From Symsagittifera roscoffensis (lineage: Eukaryota; Xenacoelomorpha; Acoela; Convolutidae): a stretch of 64,000 nt of DNA. The notes beneath the pieces were generated by a model. That model had not been told where the DNA came from. It worked only from the letters and a program-made list of their open reading frames with translations, and ran no database searches. Shown here piece after piece: positions 35,901-46,099 of the stretch (positions within the stretch are counted from its first letter, which is position 1; the number at the start of each line of letters is the position of its first letter). Location of the stretch: NCBI RefSeq assembly GCF_963678635.1, contig NC_087066.1, positions 23,985,609 to 24,049,608 of the forward strand, in the 5' to 3' direction. The position numbers and the translations under genes are program-made.

Positions 35901-36321
35901 AGTTTTGCTCATTTCTATCCAGAGACACACTCGAATTTTTCCAAAGTTTAGAAAACAAAAATTCAAAACTCAGATCTTCATAATTGATCCAAGCGAAGAA
36001 TTGTTTGACAAACATTTTGTTCATTCAATTAACAGTTTTCATAGACGTAAGCCTCTGTTGGTTTCCGTCAATGCGCAGGAGCAGAATATCTACTCAACTG
36101 AATTCGCAGCATGCATGATATTTGTTGTCTTCTTAAACTTGGACACGAGAATTTTGCGTTCTCTTTTTAATGCGATTTCACGAGCACGAGCCTACTGTCA
36201 CATTGTAGTAACGAGCAACAAAAAAACAGACGACGATGAACTTCAGCAGCTCCTCGACATCTTCAAAGAAGCTAAAATCAACCACATTTGGCCCAGCTTT
36301 GAGACAAAATCAGATTCGTAA
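32998..36321 (+). CDS. Tandem NERD-like nuclease and SF1 (UvrD/DUF2075-like) helicase fusion, intronless
   Basis: The first ATG after an in-frame TAG is at 32998, giving 1107 residues without an intron. A GTG at 32968 is also in frame but is unlikely as a start. Module 1 (about 1-280) and module 2 (about 375-660) are repeats of each other: FVIIGPDYVVIIDVYT and FVVIGPNYIVLIEVKN fit the NERD/PD-(D/E)xK core, and both modules end in VK[YF]ALLAIW. Module 2 keeps Asp523 and Glu536-Val-Lys538; module 1 has Asp118, Asp131 and Tyr133, so its lysine is lost. A Gln/Lys/Ala repeat links them. The helicase follows: GCVGSGKS (749-756), DDAH (848-851), a NYRS motif (899-902) and AISRAR (1059-1064). Family knowledge: NERD-helicase fusions act on DNA in bacteria. 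I infer nucleic-acid cleavage or restriction. The gene shows no sign of decay. Confidence 0.85.
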   Translation: MNSRTKQGYIEEGRKFFEKHCATSKERQLCFPNIDVIGPSQEPFYQKTEEEQFKIEIYKALKGIEGIQLPMIVLNQFLYNHEQLHLWDPKYEPEMCAKSNTVPNCSIEHKSTIVGCHDFVIIGPDYVVIIDVYTPTTDMLLQETALEISEEKRRSSLNFKLSSKRASLELIRKIASTVMVDQSECENVSDLLMDLKLFHYIAFLGNDDDYRTSKVDEIKAKGEKIGVLRKENVTNLKTWWIDTVLQSKSEKDYEIVRGNFECVKYALLAIWREVNETGDPLAQLEDNATKFQSDGKTIEKIVELIPEKITLHRILQLLEGPLLGKLAVDRLKSAIAKTSTSCSIKSEQFSIIKDIVLEKSLMFTLLKKLEKARSLKTEQELKNKTEYLEHGKKLYEIFGWSGDNFALMFPACPYQQYVDLHRNTADDSDEQAKSEQQAKCEQQAKNEQAKSKQAKIDKQKQEDCEAEIKMYRALENLKGQKVTVIHGLKYTHFQYRMWLKKHDGKNCSKCNRKRLNCDEGENDFVVIGPNYIVLIEVKNAEEKATLESMMEFTKSAVEQQSHLMHVIEGIAGGSGSFKVFRFVAFPNYNDICDIAHHVQEQLGIQFILGSDLPKFTNWWHQNITNGREKLTEDLYGDVEQVKFALLAIWATKYKKKKYSYDGSEIGFKGDVVETDRRLRFSEITITSNKKTRRSPCYNVERTEQRTEDPESFASVNVAYIFSRILGIKYITENQKEAFENKSENLVITGCVGSGKSLILIARLLRQALTSSEKKMLLLVFNQMKLIEYERIFKRAQICCMEISENQFDSNMWQSRIGIVHCNTKAVNTKMASFLENIKYHDDVAIYVDDAHAYGLDLSSFSCACVTIDFNQCHITSDQSGLLDDCSQWDTFDLVALSHNYRSTWNIVENLTNLSKFLRVKDVVQKHFAKYPSYLSHEPSHGHLIYGPQTDIDVVHFKFEVDRNKQLKEVLLISIQRHTRIFPKFRKQKFKTQIFIIDPSEELFDKHFVHSINSFHRRKPLLVSVNAQEQNIYSTEFAACMIFVVFLNLDTRILRSLFNAISRARAYCHIVVTSNKKTDDDELQQLLDIFKEAKINHIWPSFETKSDS

Positions 36322-37650
36322 CCTTTTTTGGTTATAACCATCCTTTATTCGATAATGGAATATGAAACTGCATACAATTTTTTCTACGTTGCATTTTAAG
36401 AGATTTAAAAGCATACAACCACATTACCTTATGGCACAAACTAAATTAGATAAAAATTAAGTTCGAATGATTCCGAAACAAAATTGCCGAAAAGCTTTAA
36501 ATTGGCCTGAAATTCAAAAATTTTGAGAACGTTTTTCTCGACCCTTGTGTCTTCGACGATGTTTTTGGTTTGTCTAAAAATGCAGATTTTTTTTACAAAG
36601 TTCCTTTCCAGTCTTAGCGATTGCAAAAATGACACATTTTAGAAAAGGCGAGGAGGGTTATAACCAAACAGGTCGTTTAGAAAGTAAGTGTCAGGTGATG
36701 GTTATGGGGTGTGTAATAGCGGCAATGATCTGTGTCATAGCAGTCTGGATTGGTTCTCTACAGCTTATTCTCTGATATAAAGTCACTGGTCAAAAAGATT
36801 GCAGCTTTTCGGTTTCAACCGAGCAAACGAATGAACTTTTCTTCACGTTTTTTTTTCACTTTCTCATCAAATTTTATCAAGTTTATCTTAGTTTTTCACT
36901 TTTATAATGGATTTACCTTCCGTTCTTCTAGACTTAAATAAGAAAATGGAAGATAATTGTGTTAATTATAATTTTATTTGTAAAAATCTAGAATATCAAA
37001 TTAGATGAGTAGTTTTTTTATTGACTTCAAAAAAAATTTGTAAGTGTTCTCATTTTTTTTTACTGGTGACTCAGTTTTTAAAAAATTATTTTGTCTTTCG
37101 TTCTGCGAAAAGTGTGGTATTTTTTTTGTATTTTGACACTTTTGTACTTCGGCACTCTTGTACTGAAATGACAAGACTAGTACAAAGTTTGTTTTGTTTG
37201 ATTGTTTGGTCAATCTTTACTAGTTTCAATGTCATTGATCTATAAAATACGATTAATGATCGTCAATTTCAATTTCATGCATATCCAATAAAGTTTCTGA
37301 CAAAAAACTAATAGCAAATATAATTGAGTGTTTGCAACTATCAATTTATAAAATTTAATCGTTTTTGTTTAGGTTTTGTTTGGCTTCTAGAAAAAACCAT
37401 TTTTGATAACGCTGGAAAATGAAAGAAGCAAATTATACAGTTTTCTCAACCAACTGTAATTTGAAAAGGTTAGCCTATATAACGTTTTTGATGCTATTTA
37501 CTTTCATACTTGCCTATTTTTTTAAACTGTCAATTTGATTTCAAACTTGGTCAATTAATTTTTGATTTGAATTATTTAAAGTTCTTATAAATTCGATTTT
37601 TTTTCAAATAAATTTTGTTCTATTTGTAGGCATGAAGCTCTTGGTTAGGT
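36322..37650. other. 3' flank of the nuclease-helicase gene, no gene seen
   Basis: TTTGGTTATAACC at 36328 and GGTTATAACCAAA at 36656 form an inverted pair about 345 bp apart just after the stop codon. No standard AATAAA follows closely. The rest is AT-rich without a recognisable coding segment. Confidence 0.45.
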
Positions 37651-37662
37651 ACTGGATTTATA

Positions 37663-38086
37663 GGTAACTTCCCAAATGGCATAATTCCCAAATGGCATAA
37701 AAGTGATTTTTTTCCCAAATGGCATAAATTTTAAGTTTTCATTGTAATTTGAACGTTTTCTATCAATTTCTAATTCCAACATTTCGCCAGGAACGAAAGC
37801 ATATGAAAAAGACTTGGAATTAATTGCTTCCAAACAAATGTTACGCAACAAATTTGTCGAAAAAATTGACCACAAGCAGCTCATTAATAACCGCAAGCTT
37901 ATGCTTCTTGCTTTTGATAAAAAAAAACTCTAGAACTTTTTCAAGATAGAATGTCAGCCAACATTTAAATTGACAACTTGACTTATTTTCTCACATTGTT
38001 CACGAAAAAATTGTTCTCGATTTTTTCAAGGCAACTGTTGCATAAAATTTATGCCATTTGGGAATTATGCCATTTGAGACGTAATC
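37663..38086. mobile_element. MITE with CCCAAATGGCATAA terminal repeats
   Basis: The left end carries three CCCAAATGGCATAA copies (37671-37730). The right end has the inverse, TTATGCCATTTGGG then TTATGCCATTTGAG (38050-38080). The terminal inverted repeat is about 35 bp with a few mismatches at the outer tip. GATTTATA flanks both sides (37655-37662 and 38087-38094), an 8-bp duplication. It has no ORF. Confidence 0.65.
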
Positions 38087-39012
38087 GATTTATATAGGCT
38101 ATGTTCAGGACTTCGCGACTATATTTCTGATAAAAATTATCCTTACAAAACAAATTTCAAGAAAAATTTTTTCTCAAACTAAAAAAAAAAGCAAAACTTG
38201 CAGATTTAGAGCAGAATTAAAATTCATTTAGTGAAACTAGGATTTGAAAATTTAAATCAAAACTATCATTTTAGATTCTTTTTAGGCAATCATTATCGAC
38301 GTCAAAACTGCTTACCGGTTCACTTGCTGACAAAACTATATCAAATTAAGTTTTTTATGTCGCCCAACAAAATTTAGGAAAAAAAATTTTCACTTAACTT
38401 TTTTTAACTCACTTTATTTGACAGCTAGAAAAAACCATTTTTGCTACATGAAGAGAAAATTATACTGTCTAAAAACCAATTTTAACCGTTTTGCGGAGAT
38501 TATAATCTTCTTAAAAATTGATGAACTACATAGGATGCTCATTGTGCACAGTTTTGACAGCAATCGAACCTGCAAATTTACCATTTTTGTTGATTGACTA
38601 CAAAAGCCAAAGAAAAGCTTTCGGGATAAAACGTCGGGCACAAACGTCCCAAAATTGATTGCACTATACATTTTTGCTTTAAGTTTACTTAAGTTTTACC
38701 GTGATCATATTTTGTCAACCCAATTAAAAATAACACGATATTGGTTTCGAATGTCACTTTTTTTAATTGGAAAAAGTAAATCATTACTGGTGTTTCAGAC
38801 TTTGTAGGGTTACATTTTCAGACTTTGCTCGCAAGTATGTTCTGTTTTCACTTAGATCTTGTAAAAAACTTTATTTGCAACTATGTTTAGACTTTTGCAA
38901 CTATGTTGAAACTTTACTTGGGACTTTGTTCAGACTTTGTTGGGCATCTTGACCAGTGTTGAGTCAATGAAATTCTCTTTCATCAAAGCCAGCTTTGATA
39001 TAGAACTACTAA
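38087..39012. other. No supported gene
   Basis: The DNA is AT-rich. Around 38.8-38.95 kb there are several close repeats of an ACTTTG/AACTATGTT pattern. No domain is recognised in any frame. Confidence 0.45.
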
Positions 39013-39792
39013 CCCGGGTTGAGGTGCTCAGTTTATGTTGCGACCTTCTTGACTGAAAATCGGTTTTTACGAACATCTCGACTAAAATTTGGAATGCTTA
39101 GAAGGTATTCGACAAAATTCGGTATGCTTCGATCGTGCTCGACTGAAAAAAATGTGCTTGACTGTGCTCGACCCAAGAAAGATATGTTTGAACCGTGCTC
39201 AATCGAAAAAAAAAATGTGATCGACCACGCTCGACCCAAGCAAGGTATGTTTTGACTGTGGTCGATCAAATTCGGGTATGTTTTGACTTTCAAACACCAT
39301 GCAAGTTATGCAAAGTTAAACGTTGTAATTTATGCTTTTTTGGTAACATCACATGATGTTTTTTTCGCAGAATGAACTTATTAGAGTTATTTGCAATTTG
39401 AATATATTATAGTGATGAAATTAGAGTTATTTGCAATTTGAATTTTTTAAAGAAATTAACTATTCTTGAGCTGTTTTTTTTTCCAAATTTTGGAATACTG
39501 GATTGCAATTTGAATCAAAAATGTTTAAAAATATGTTGGTATTTGAAAAAAGTTTTCTTTTTCACTCCGAATTACAGTGGAATAATCGGGGTTTTCCGAC
39601 CGTGCTCGACCGTACTCGACGGTGCTCAAGGTAATTTATAATGTGCTTGAGGTATGTTTCGACCAGACTCTAGGGAAGTTTTGAATGTGCTCGAGGCATA
39701 TTTCGACCGTGCTCCAGGTAAAATTCGAGTTTCTGCTCGACCCAAACCCATGTCTTGCTTTTTCTTTTTGGAAAGTCGAAACATAAAGTGAG
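39013..39792 (+). mobile_element. Left part of a small TIR element split by the LTR retrotransposon
   Basis: The left end is CCCGGGTTGAGGTGCTCA (39013-39030). Its inverse, TGAGCACCTCGACCCGGG, is at 54342-54359, right after the LTR element's target duplication. Removing the LTR element restores a TIR element of about 800 bp. The inside is rich in TGCTCGAC motifs (39134, 39163, 39602, 39736 and others) in both strands. It has no ORF of its own. The ends resemble the motifs around the GAGCGG array and the MITE at 20116. Confidence 0.65.
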
Positions 39793-40896
39793 TGTAGAAT
39801 TGTTAATTCTAGACTTATCTAAGTACGTTTCGGGCGAAGACCGGTAACGAGGGTTACCCTTATGGTACGCAAGAATTTCACTTTAGATTTGGTAGTCCAG
39901 ATTAATGAATGTAATAAGTGATTGTTAGTATGTGAGAGCTAATCAATACTACGTAACTCGGTATTGACAAATCAATACGATAAGTAGCAGAGTAAACAAT
40001 TGGTTAATTAAACATAACTCTGTTTGGAGATTACATTGGATTTCATATTTGCACAACTTAGTTAGAGATGCCTATAATGAACTTGGAACTTAAGACTAGT
40101 GGCGTCAGAGGAAGAAATCAGTTAAGACCTTGCGAAATGGGTACCAAAGTAAATGTCAGGACTTGTAGGGACGACATAACTCTAACTATCACTAAAATTC
40201 AAATAGATAAATATTATAGAGAATAGCAAGTAGCCTACCCTTAGGCAGAACAATTGTGCTGTGAGAGCGAACGTTTGGTTCTCAGTTAGTTAGAGAACAA
40301 TAATTGCTAAAGAGAGAGATAACTAGTAGTGAGATTATTTGGGTTCTCAATAGTTAGAGAATCAGGAATCGAGAGGTAAAGAGATCAGTCAAAGTACCTC
40401 AAAGGAATAGTGATCCTTGACGACGCTTTTAATTTTAGTAGGTAGGACTGAGTGATTGAACGGAATTACTGCGGGTAATTCAATAATTAAGATTCTCTTG
40501 AAAAGAGATAATTGTTGGCTAAGTTACTTGGAACTTGAATTGCAATTAGGCAATTGTGTTGATTGATCGCGGACTCTTTCCATTTGATTAGATTACTAGA
40601 TTATATTCGGGCCGCCTAGAGCCTTCTGCATTTGACCAATTTTTATCTGAATTTAAGTATTACTGGAAATTCTTGTGATCGGCGAGAGTGAGCGAGACAG
40701 CCGCAAGAGAAACATAGAGAGGGGCAAAAAACAGAGTACTGTACAGAGTAGTTGCCACCAACTTAACCCTTTCGGGATTGTGGATAGTATTGAATCTCGG
40801 TTGCCCCGCTGAATTCATTACCAAAGGGACCACTTTGCGGTGCCGTTAAGTTAGAGAGTGTGAACGGACCTAGAGAAGCAATCCCTGAAATCTACA
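39793..40896 (+). repeat. 5' LTR
   Basis: It begins TGTAGAATTGTTAATTCTAG and ends GAAATCTACA. The 3' LTR has the same ends but several mismatches within the first 200 bp, so the insertion is not recent. Confidence 0.93.
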
Positions 40897-40916
40897 TTGG
40901 CGCTCCTGGGTGGGCC
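40897..40916 (+). promoter_or_regulatory. Probable primer-binding site
   Basis: TTGGCGCTCCTGGGTGGGCC follows the 5' LTR directly. A TGG at the start fits pairing with a tRNA CCA end. The matching tRNA was not determined. Confidence 0.6.
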
Positions 40917-40962
40917 GTATTCTGGACTGTAGTTACGAATATTCTGTGTTAAACGAGACGAT

Positions 40963-42485
40963 TTTGACAGACAATGAACAACCAAGACCGCGCATTGATG
41001 GCCGAAGCTGCAGTGGCAGCGGCAAATGCTCTTGACAGGCAACAGTGGTTTTTCGGGTTCGGACCTGACCGCTTTCCCTCCAACAGCTACCAGAACTGGG
41101 CGGACTGGAGGAAACACTTCGCCTGGGTTGCCAATGCTAATCGGTGGGAAGACGAACAAGCCAGGATGGTGCTGCCTACATGTTTGACGGGCTGGGCCCT
41201 TGATGAATTTACGAGCATGCCAGCCCACTTCAGAGAGGAAGTCGATGGCTTCCCAGACTCCACTTTAGGGGGAATGCTCAACGAACTTGACCAGCGAATA
41301 ATGCCATTCCAGACTTAGTCAGGCGCCGGGCAAAGTTCAAAAACCTGATTCAGAGCGAAAAGAAAGGGCTGCGAGAATTCTCCCGGCGTGTCAGATCCCT
41401 TTGCGACGCGGCGAATGCGAATGTTGGTGCTCAGGCTAGAGACGACATGAATCGCAAACAGTTTATCGACGGACTGTATGATGTGCAACTACAGGACCTC
41501 CTCCTATGAGAAGACTTGGGGAGCTTCGCACAGGCAGTGGCCCGAGCTCAGGCACTGGAACTGGTGAACAAATTGTCCCGAGCCAGGAACAGGAAGAGGC
41601 TGCACCTTGCGAGAGTAGCAGAGGATGTACCGGCGCCAGTGTCCGAAGTCAGCAGCCGTGGAGGACAGGGGCAGAGCAATCAGACTACTCCAGGGGCGAC
41701 CGGTGAGGGACGACAACCAGTGGGCACTGACCCGAGGATAGACCAACTGGTGAATGTGCGGAGTGATCTTCTGACACAAATGCAGAACATGACGGCAATG
41801 ATGGGTAGGTTCGTTAACTCTATTATTCCCGCCCCCCTCCCGGAGAATCTACCCCGACACGAACAGACACAGCGGCCGCGGCAGCTATATGACCCCTATC
41901 CGCGAGATGATCGTCGGAGCTACCAGAATAGCGGTGTGGGACGCAACGGAGCGAAAAATCAGGCTCCCCGCGGCTATTGCTACGCATGTCATCAGCCAGG
42001 GCACTTCGCGAAGGAATGCCCCCAGAAAGCCGCGGATCATTGAAACTACCGAGGGCCGGGACAGTGAAGAGATACCAAGGAGGTTTCGTCCCTGCCAACT
42101 TCAAGAACCATCAAGCAAGTGGTGGGAGCCCACCTTTTAGTAGCTCTCTCCAACAAACCCCGAGTCCTCAGATGCCCCCCCGGATCCTTCAACACAACGA
42201 CCAGACGACTGAATCGGAGCAGTTGCAGTCACGTTTCAACCAACCCTAACCCCCCGCCCCGGTGGTGTCTAAACAGGTGTCCAGTACCCAATGCCAGACG
42301 GAAACATCATTGGAGTTTGTCGGCATATGCCAAGTACCCGAAGCACCCTTGGGCTTGACGGCGGACGCTTGTGTCGGAGGAACCCCAGTTAGAGCGTTAG
42401 TGGATACTGGGGCAACCATCAATCTCATCAGAAGCGACGTATATGGTAAACTCGTAGCAGCACCGCGGCTCCGGACATATAAGGG
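40963..42485 (+). repeat. gag-protease block, copy A
   Basis: This 1523-bp block recurs at 43401-44923, offset 2438 bp, and appears identical. The left junction shares only TTTGACAG..., where the second copy adjoins RT sequence. Confidence 0.9.
40974..42043 (+). pseudogene. gag, copy A (broken)
   Basis: The first 114 codons (40974-41318) encode a capsid-like segment (NWADWRKHFAWVAN, then a GWALDEF motif). The frame shifts near 41318. The continuing frame to 42043 has an in-frame TGA at 41507-41509. It ends with a CCHC zinc knuckle at 41978-42019 (C-X2-C-X4-H-X4-C, starting CYACHQPGHF), the nucleic-acid-binding motif of Gag nucleocapsids. The two lesions are shared by copy B, so they predate the duplication. 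Confidence 0.85.
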
Positions 42486-42546
42486 TTTCCTGGAGACAGT
42501 GGATGGGCGTGCGGTGAGTTTGACGGCTGGGTTACTACGAACTTAA
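42262..42546 (+). pseudogene. Aspartic protease region, copy A
   Basis: The frame carries VRALVDTGATINLI; the active-site DTGA is at 42403-42414, followed by a typical hydrophobic stretch. It runs on into the linker toward RT and ends at a stop at 42546. In the element it would cleave Gag-Pol. Confidence 0.8.
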
Positions 42547-42605
42547 AACTAGGATCGTTAGACGATGACAGCGAGGCGCTAGTAGTTCCCGAGCTGAAGG
42601 CGGGA

Positions 42606-43400
42606 GTGATCCTTGACATGCGGTCACCACTCAAGGAATACGAATGCGCACTGGATTTCCACGGCGATAGCCTGTGGACAGGACCCAAGGAAGGGTCGAC
42701 AGTTCCCCTGCATTACGAACCACTGCGGACCTCAACAGCCCCGAATCCCTCACAACCGTCAGCAGGCGCGGCCGGGCCACTACCCAAACCGGCAGCTTCA
42801 GAGGATGACGAAGATCTCCAGCAGCCCGCATATGGCCCTGGAGATGTAGCGAAGGGTTGGACCGACGACGAAGAAGATCACGTGGTCCAGGCCGTTAGCG
42901 ACATAGGCGAAAACGATCTAGAGGCGCAAGCGGGACGGAATTTGGAGGAGGATGTTGAGATGATCCTAGAGCTGGCTGCTCCCGGCGTGACAGACATGGA
43001 AAAGGACAGATTAGCAGAACTCATCCGGTCATACAGAGATGTGTTCGCCCTAACAGATGCAGAGCTGGGGCAAACCAACTTAGTTACCCATCGGATCGAC
43101 ACGGGGATACGGGCCCCATCAAGATTCCTCCTCATCGAGTGCCTCCAGCGAAGATGCCGATCATCAAGGAAGAAGTGCAGAGTATGCTGGAGAAAGGAGT
43201 AATCCAGCCGTCCAAAAGTCCCTACAGTGCCCCAATCGTTCTACAGAAGAAGAAGGACGGGAGCTGGCGGTTCTGTGTGGATTATCGAAAGCTGAACGAG
43301 GTAGCGATTAAGGATTCTTTCCCATTCCCCGGATACAACAGACTTTCGACGCTTTGACAGGACATAATTACTTCTCGTCCTTAGATTTGGCCAGCGGATA
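42606..43400 (+). pseudogene. Reverse transcriptase, N-terminal part, truncated
   Basis: 42606-43202 encodes an acidic linker and the pre-RT segment ([17 protein letters not shown]). After a frame change near 43139, the RT fingers follow: [18 protein letters not shown], then [16 protein letters not shown]. Another frame change near 43340 leads to a segment that stops at about 43400 (L-D-L-A-S-G-Y), where the second gag block begins. The palm motif with the catalytic Asp pair is therefore not in this piece. Confidence 0.85.
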
Positions 43401-43411
43401 TTTGACAGACA

Positions 43412-44481
43412 ATGAACAACCAAGACCGCGCATTGATGGCCGAAGCTGCAGTGGCAGCGGCAAATGCTCTTGACAGGCAACAGTGGTTTTTCGGGTTCGG
43501 ACCTGACCGCTTTCCCTCCAACAGCTACCAGAACTGGGCGGACTGGAGGAAACACTTCGCCTGGGTTGCCAATGCTAATCGGTGGGAAGACGAACAAGCC
43601 AGGATGGTGCTGCCTACATGTTTGACGGGCTGGGCCCTTGATGAATTTACGAGCATGCCAGCCCACTTCAGAGAGGAAGTCGATGGCTTCCCAGACTCCA
43701 CTTTAGGGGGAATGCTCAACGAACTTGACCAGCGAATAATGCCATTCCAGACTTAGTCAGGCGCCGGGCAAAGTTCAAAAACCTGATTCAGAGCGAAAAG
43801 AAAGGGCTGCGAGAATTCTCCCGGCGTGTCAGATCCCTTTGCGACGCGGCGAATGCGAATGTTGGTGCTCAGGCTAGAGACGACATGAATCGCAAACAGT
43901 TTATCGACGGACTGTATGATGTGCAACTACAGGACCTCCTCCTATGAGAAGACTTGGGGAGCTTCGCACAGGCAGTGGCCCGAGCTCAGGCACTGGAACT
44001 GGTGAACAAATTGTCCCGAGCCAGGAACAGGAAGAGGCTGCACCTTGCGAGAGTAGCAGAGGATGTACCGGCGCCAGTGTCCGAAGTCAGCAGCCGTGGA
44101 GGACAGGGGCAGAGCAATCAGACTACTCCAGGGGCGACCGGTGAGGGACGACAACCAGTGGGCACTGACCCGAGGATAGACCAACTGGTGAATGTGCGGA
44201 GTGATCTTCTGACACAAATGCAGAACATGACGGCAATGATGGGTAGGTTCGTTAACTCTATTATTCCCGCCCCCCTCCCGGAGAATCTACCCCGACACGA
44301 ACAGACACAGCGGCCGCGGCAGCTATATGACCCCTATCCGCGAGATGATCGTCGGAGCTACCAGAATAGCGGTGTGGGACGCAACGGAGCGAAAAATCAG
44401 GCTCCCCGCGGCTATTGCTACGCATGTCATCAGCCAGGGCACTTCGCGAAGGAATGCCCCCAGAAAGCCGCGGATCATTGA
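43412..44481 (+). pseudogene. gag, copy B (broken, duplicate inside RT)
   Basis: This is the same sequence as copy A, including the frame break near 43756 and the TGA at 43945-43947. The zinc knuckle is at 44416-44457. It has no LTR in front of it, so it is not a separate insertion. Confidence 0.85.
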
Positions 44482-44699
44482 AACTACCGAGGGCCGGGAC
44501 AGTGAAGAGATACCAAGGAGGTTTCGTCCCTGCCAACTTCAAGAACCATCAAGCAAGTGGTGGGAGCCCACCTTTTAGTAGCTCTCTCCAACAAACCCCG
44601 AGTCCTCAGATGCCCCCCCGGATCCTTCAACACAACGACCAGACGACTGAATCGGAGCAGTTGCAGTCACGTTTCAACCAACCCTAACCCCCCGCCCCG

Positions 44700-44923
44700 G
44701 TGGTGTCTAAACAGGTGTCCAGTACCCAATGCCAGACGGAAACATCATTGGAGTTTGTCGGCATATGCCAAGTACCCGAAGCACCCTTGGGCTTGACGGC
44801 GGACGCTTGTGTCGGAGGAACCCCAGTTAGAGCGTTAGTGGATACTGGGGCAACCATCAATCTCATCAGAAGCGACGTATATGGTAAACTCGTAGCAGCA
44901 CCGCGGCTCCGGACATATAAGGG
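44700..44923 (+). pseudogene. Protease, copy B, truncated
   Basis: DTGA is at 44841-44852. After 44923 the sequence leaves the protease and continues directly as RT palm sequence, so the protease-RT linker and the first RT part are missing from this copy. Confidence 0.8.
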
Positions 44924-46089
44924 GGTGAACGTGGGCGCTAGTGTCCCTCGACGATGTACTGGTATACAGCCAGTCCGCCGACGATCACTTCTCCCACCTT
45001 CAGGCTACATTTTAGCTATTAAGGGCGGCGAATCTGAAGCTAAAGCCAAAGAAATGCAGATTAGTGCAGAAAGAGGTCACCTACTTGAATCACATCATCG
45101 GGAACGATGGGATTCAAGTTGATCCGAAGAAAGTGAAAGCTGTAACCAACTGGCCAGTGCCCACGACAGTGAAGGGAGTTAGATCGTTCATGGGGTTTTG
45201 CAATTACTACCGCCGGTTTGTGAGGGACTTTGCTGGAATAGCAAGCCCCCTTTCCTCACTGACAAAGAAAAAGGTGCCATTTGTGTGGACAGACGAGTGC
45301 CAGGCCGCCTTTGACCGACTACGAAAAGAGCTAATCACGGCGCCGGTTCTCGAGATTCCCGACGGAAGTCTTATAGTGGACACCGACGCGAGTAACGCGA
45401 GCCTGGCAGCTGTGCTGTCCAATGTCATCAATGGAGAAGAGAGACCTTTGGTCTTCGCTAGCAGGGTGCTCTCAAAGACTGAGACGAATTACTCGACGAC
45501 CAAGAGGGAAGCCTTAGTGGTTGTGCAGGCAGTCAAATGGTTCAAGTTCTACCTCTGGGGAGTGCAGTTCGTCTTGAGAACAGACCACTCAAGCCTGCAG
45601 TGGCTTTTCAAACAGAAGGACCCCGATGGGATGACATTCAGAATGCAGCAGCAGCTGCAGGAGTTTGACTTCCAAGTGGTTCACCGCACCGGCTCGAAAC
45701 ATGGCAACGCGGATGGCCTTTCGAGAATGTGGGAAGAGGGCCCGGACTGGCTTCCGGGTGAGATGGAAGAGGCAGTTGGACCATGCCCGCAAGCGGTGTC
45801 TCTTGAGGAAGCCTTGCGGAGGGTCTCCCGGCCCCAATCGGAGACAGTCGCAGCCCTGGACAACGGGCAAGACGAGGGCGGGGACGAGGTAATCTCCTGG
45901 ACGAGGACCCCCACGGAGGTTTCCGCTCTACAGAGGGAGGACGAAGCGATCGCCCAAGTGTTTTATTGGGCACTGACGGAAGAGGAGACAAGCGACCTGC
46001 CGCTGCTAGAGACGAACATATTCCGAAGGAGCAAGCAATCCAGTACGGCCTCGAGGACCTGGCATGCTGGTCGAGATGGAACGAGCTGA
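44924..46089 (+). pseudogene. Reverse transcriptase C-terminal part and RNase H
   Basis: The palm motif reads SLDDVLVYS (44944-44970), with Ser for the usual aromatic residue before LDD. A frame change near 45064 leads to a 341-codon frame with the RT thumb (SFMGFCNYYRRFVRDFA), then RNase H (IVDTDASNASLAAVLSN, then LRTDHSSLQWL). The end runs into a linker and the frame shifts again before integrase. RT copies RNA to DNA and RNase H removes the template. This split copy cannot encode a whole enzyme. Confidence 0.88.
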
Positions 46090-46099
46090 GCATCCGGGG

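Noticed and set aside
40974-44481. Two independent LTR elements side by side
   Set aside because: The second gag block has no LTR before it and no target duplication, and the outer LTR pair has one matching GTGAG duplication, so this is one element rearranged inside.
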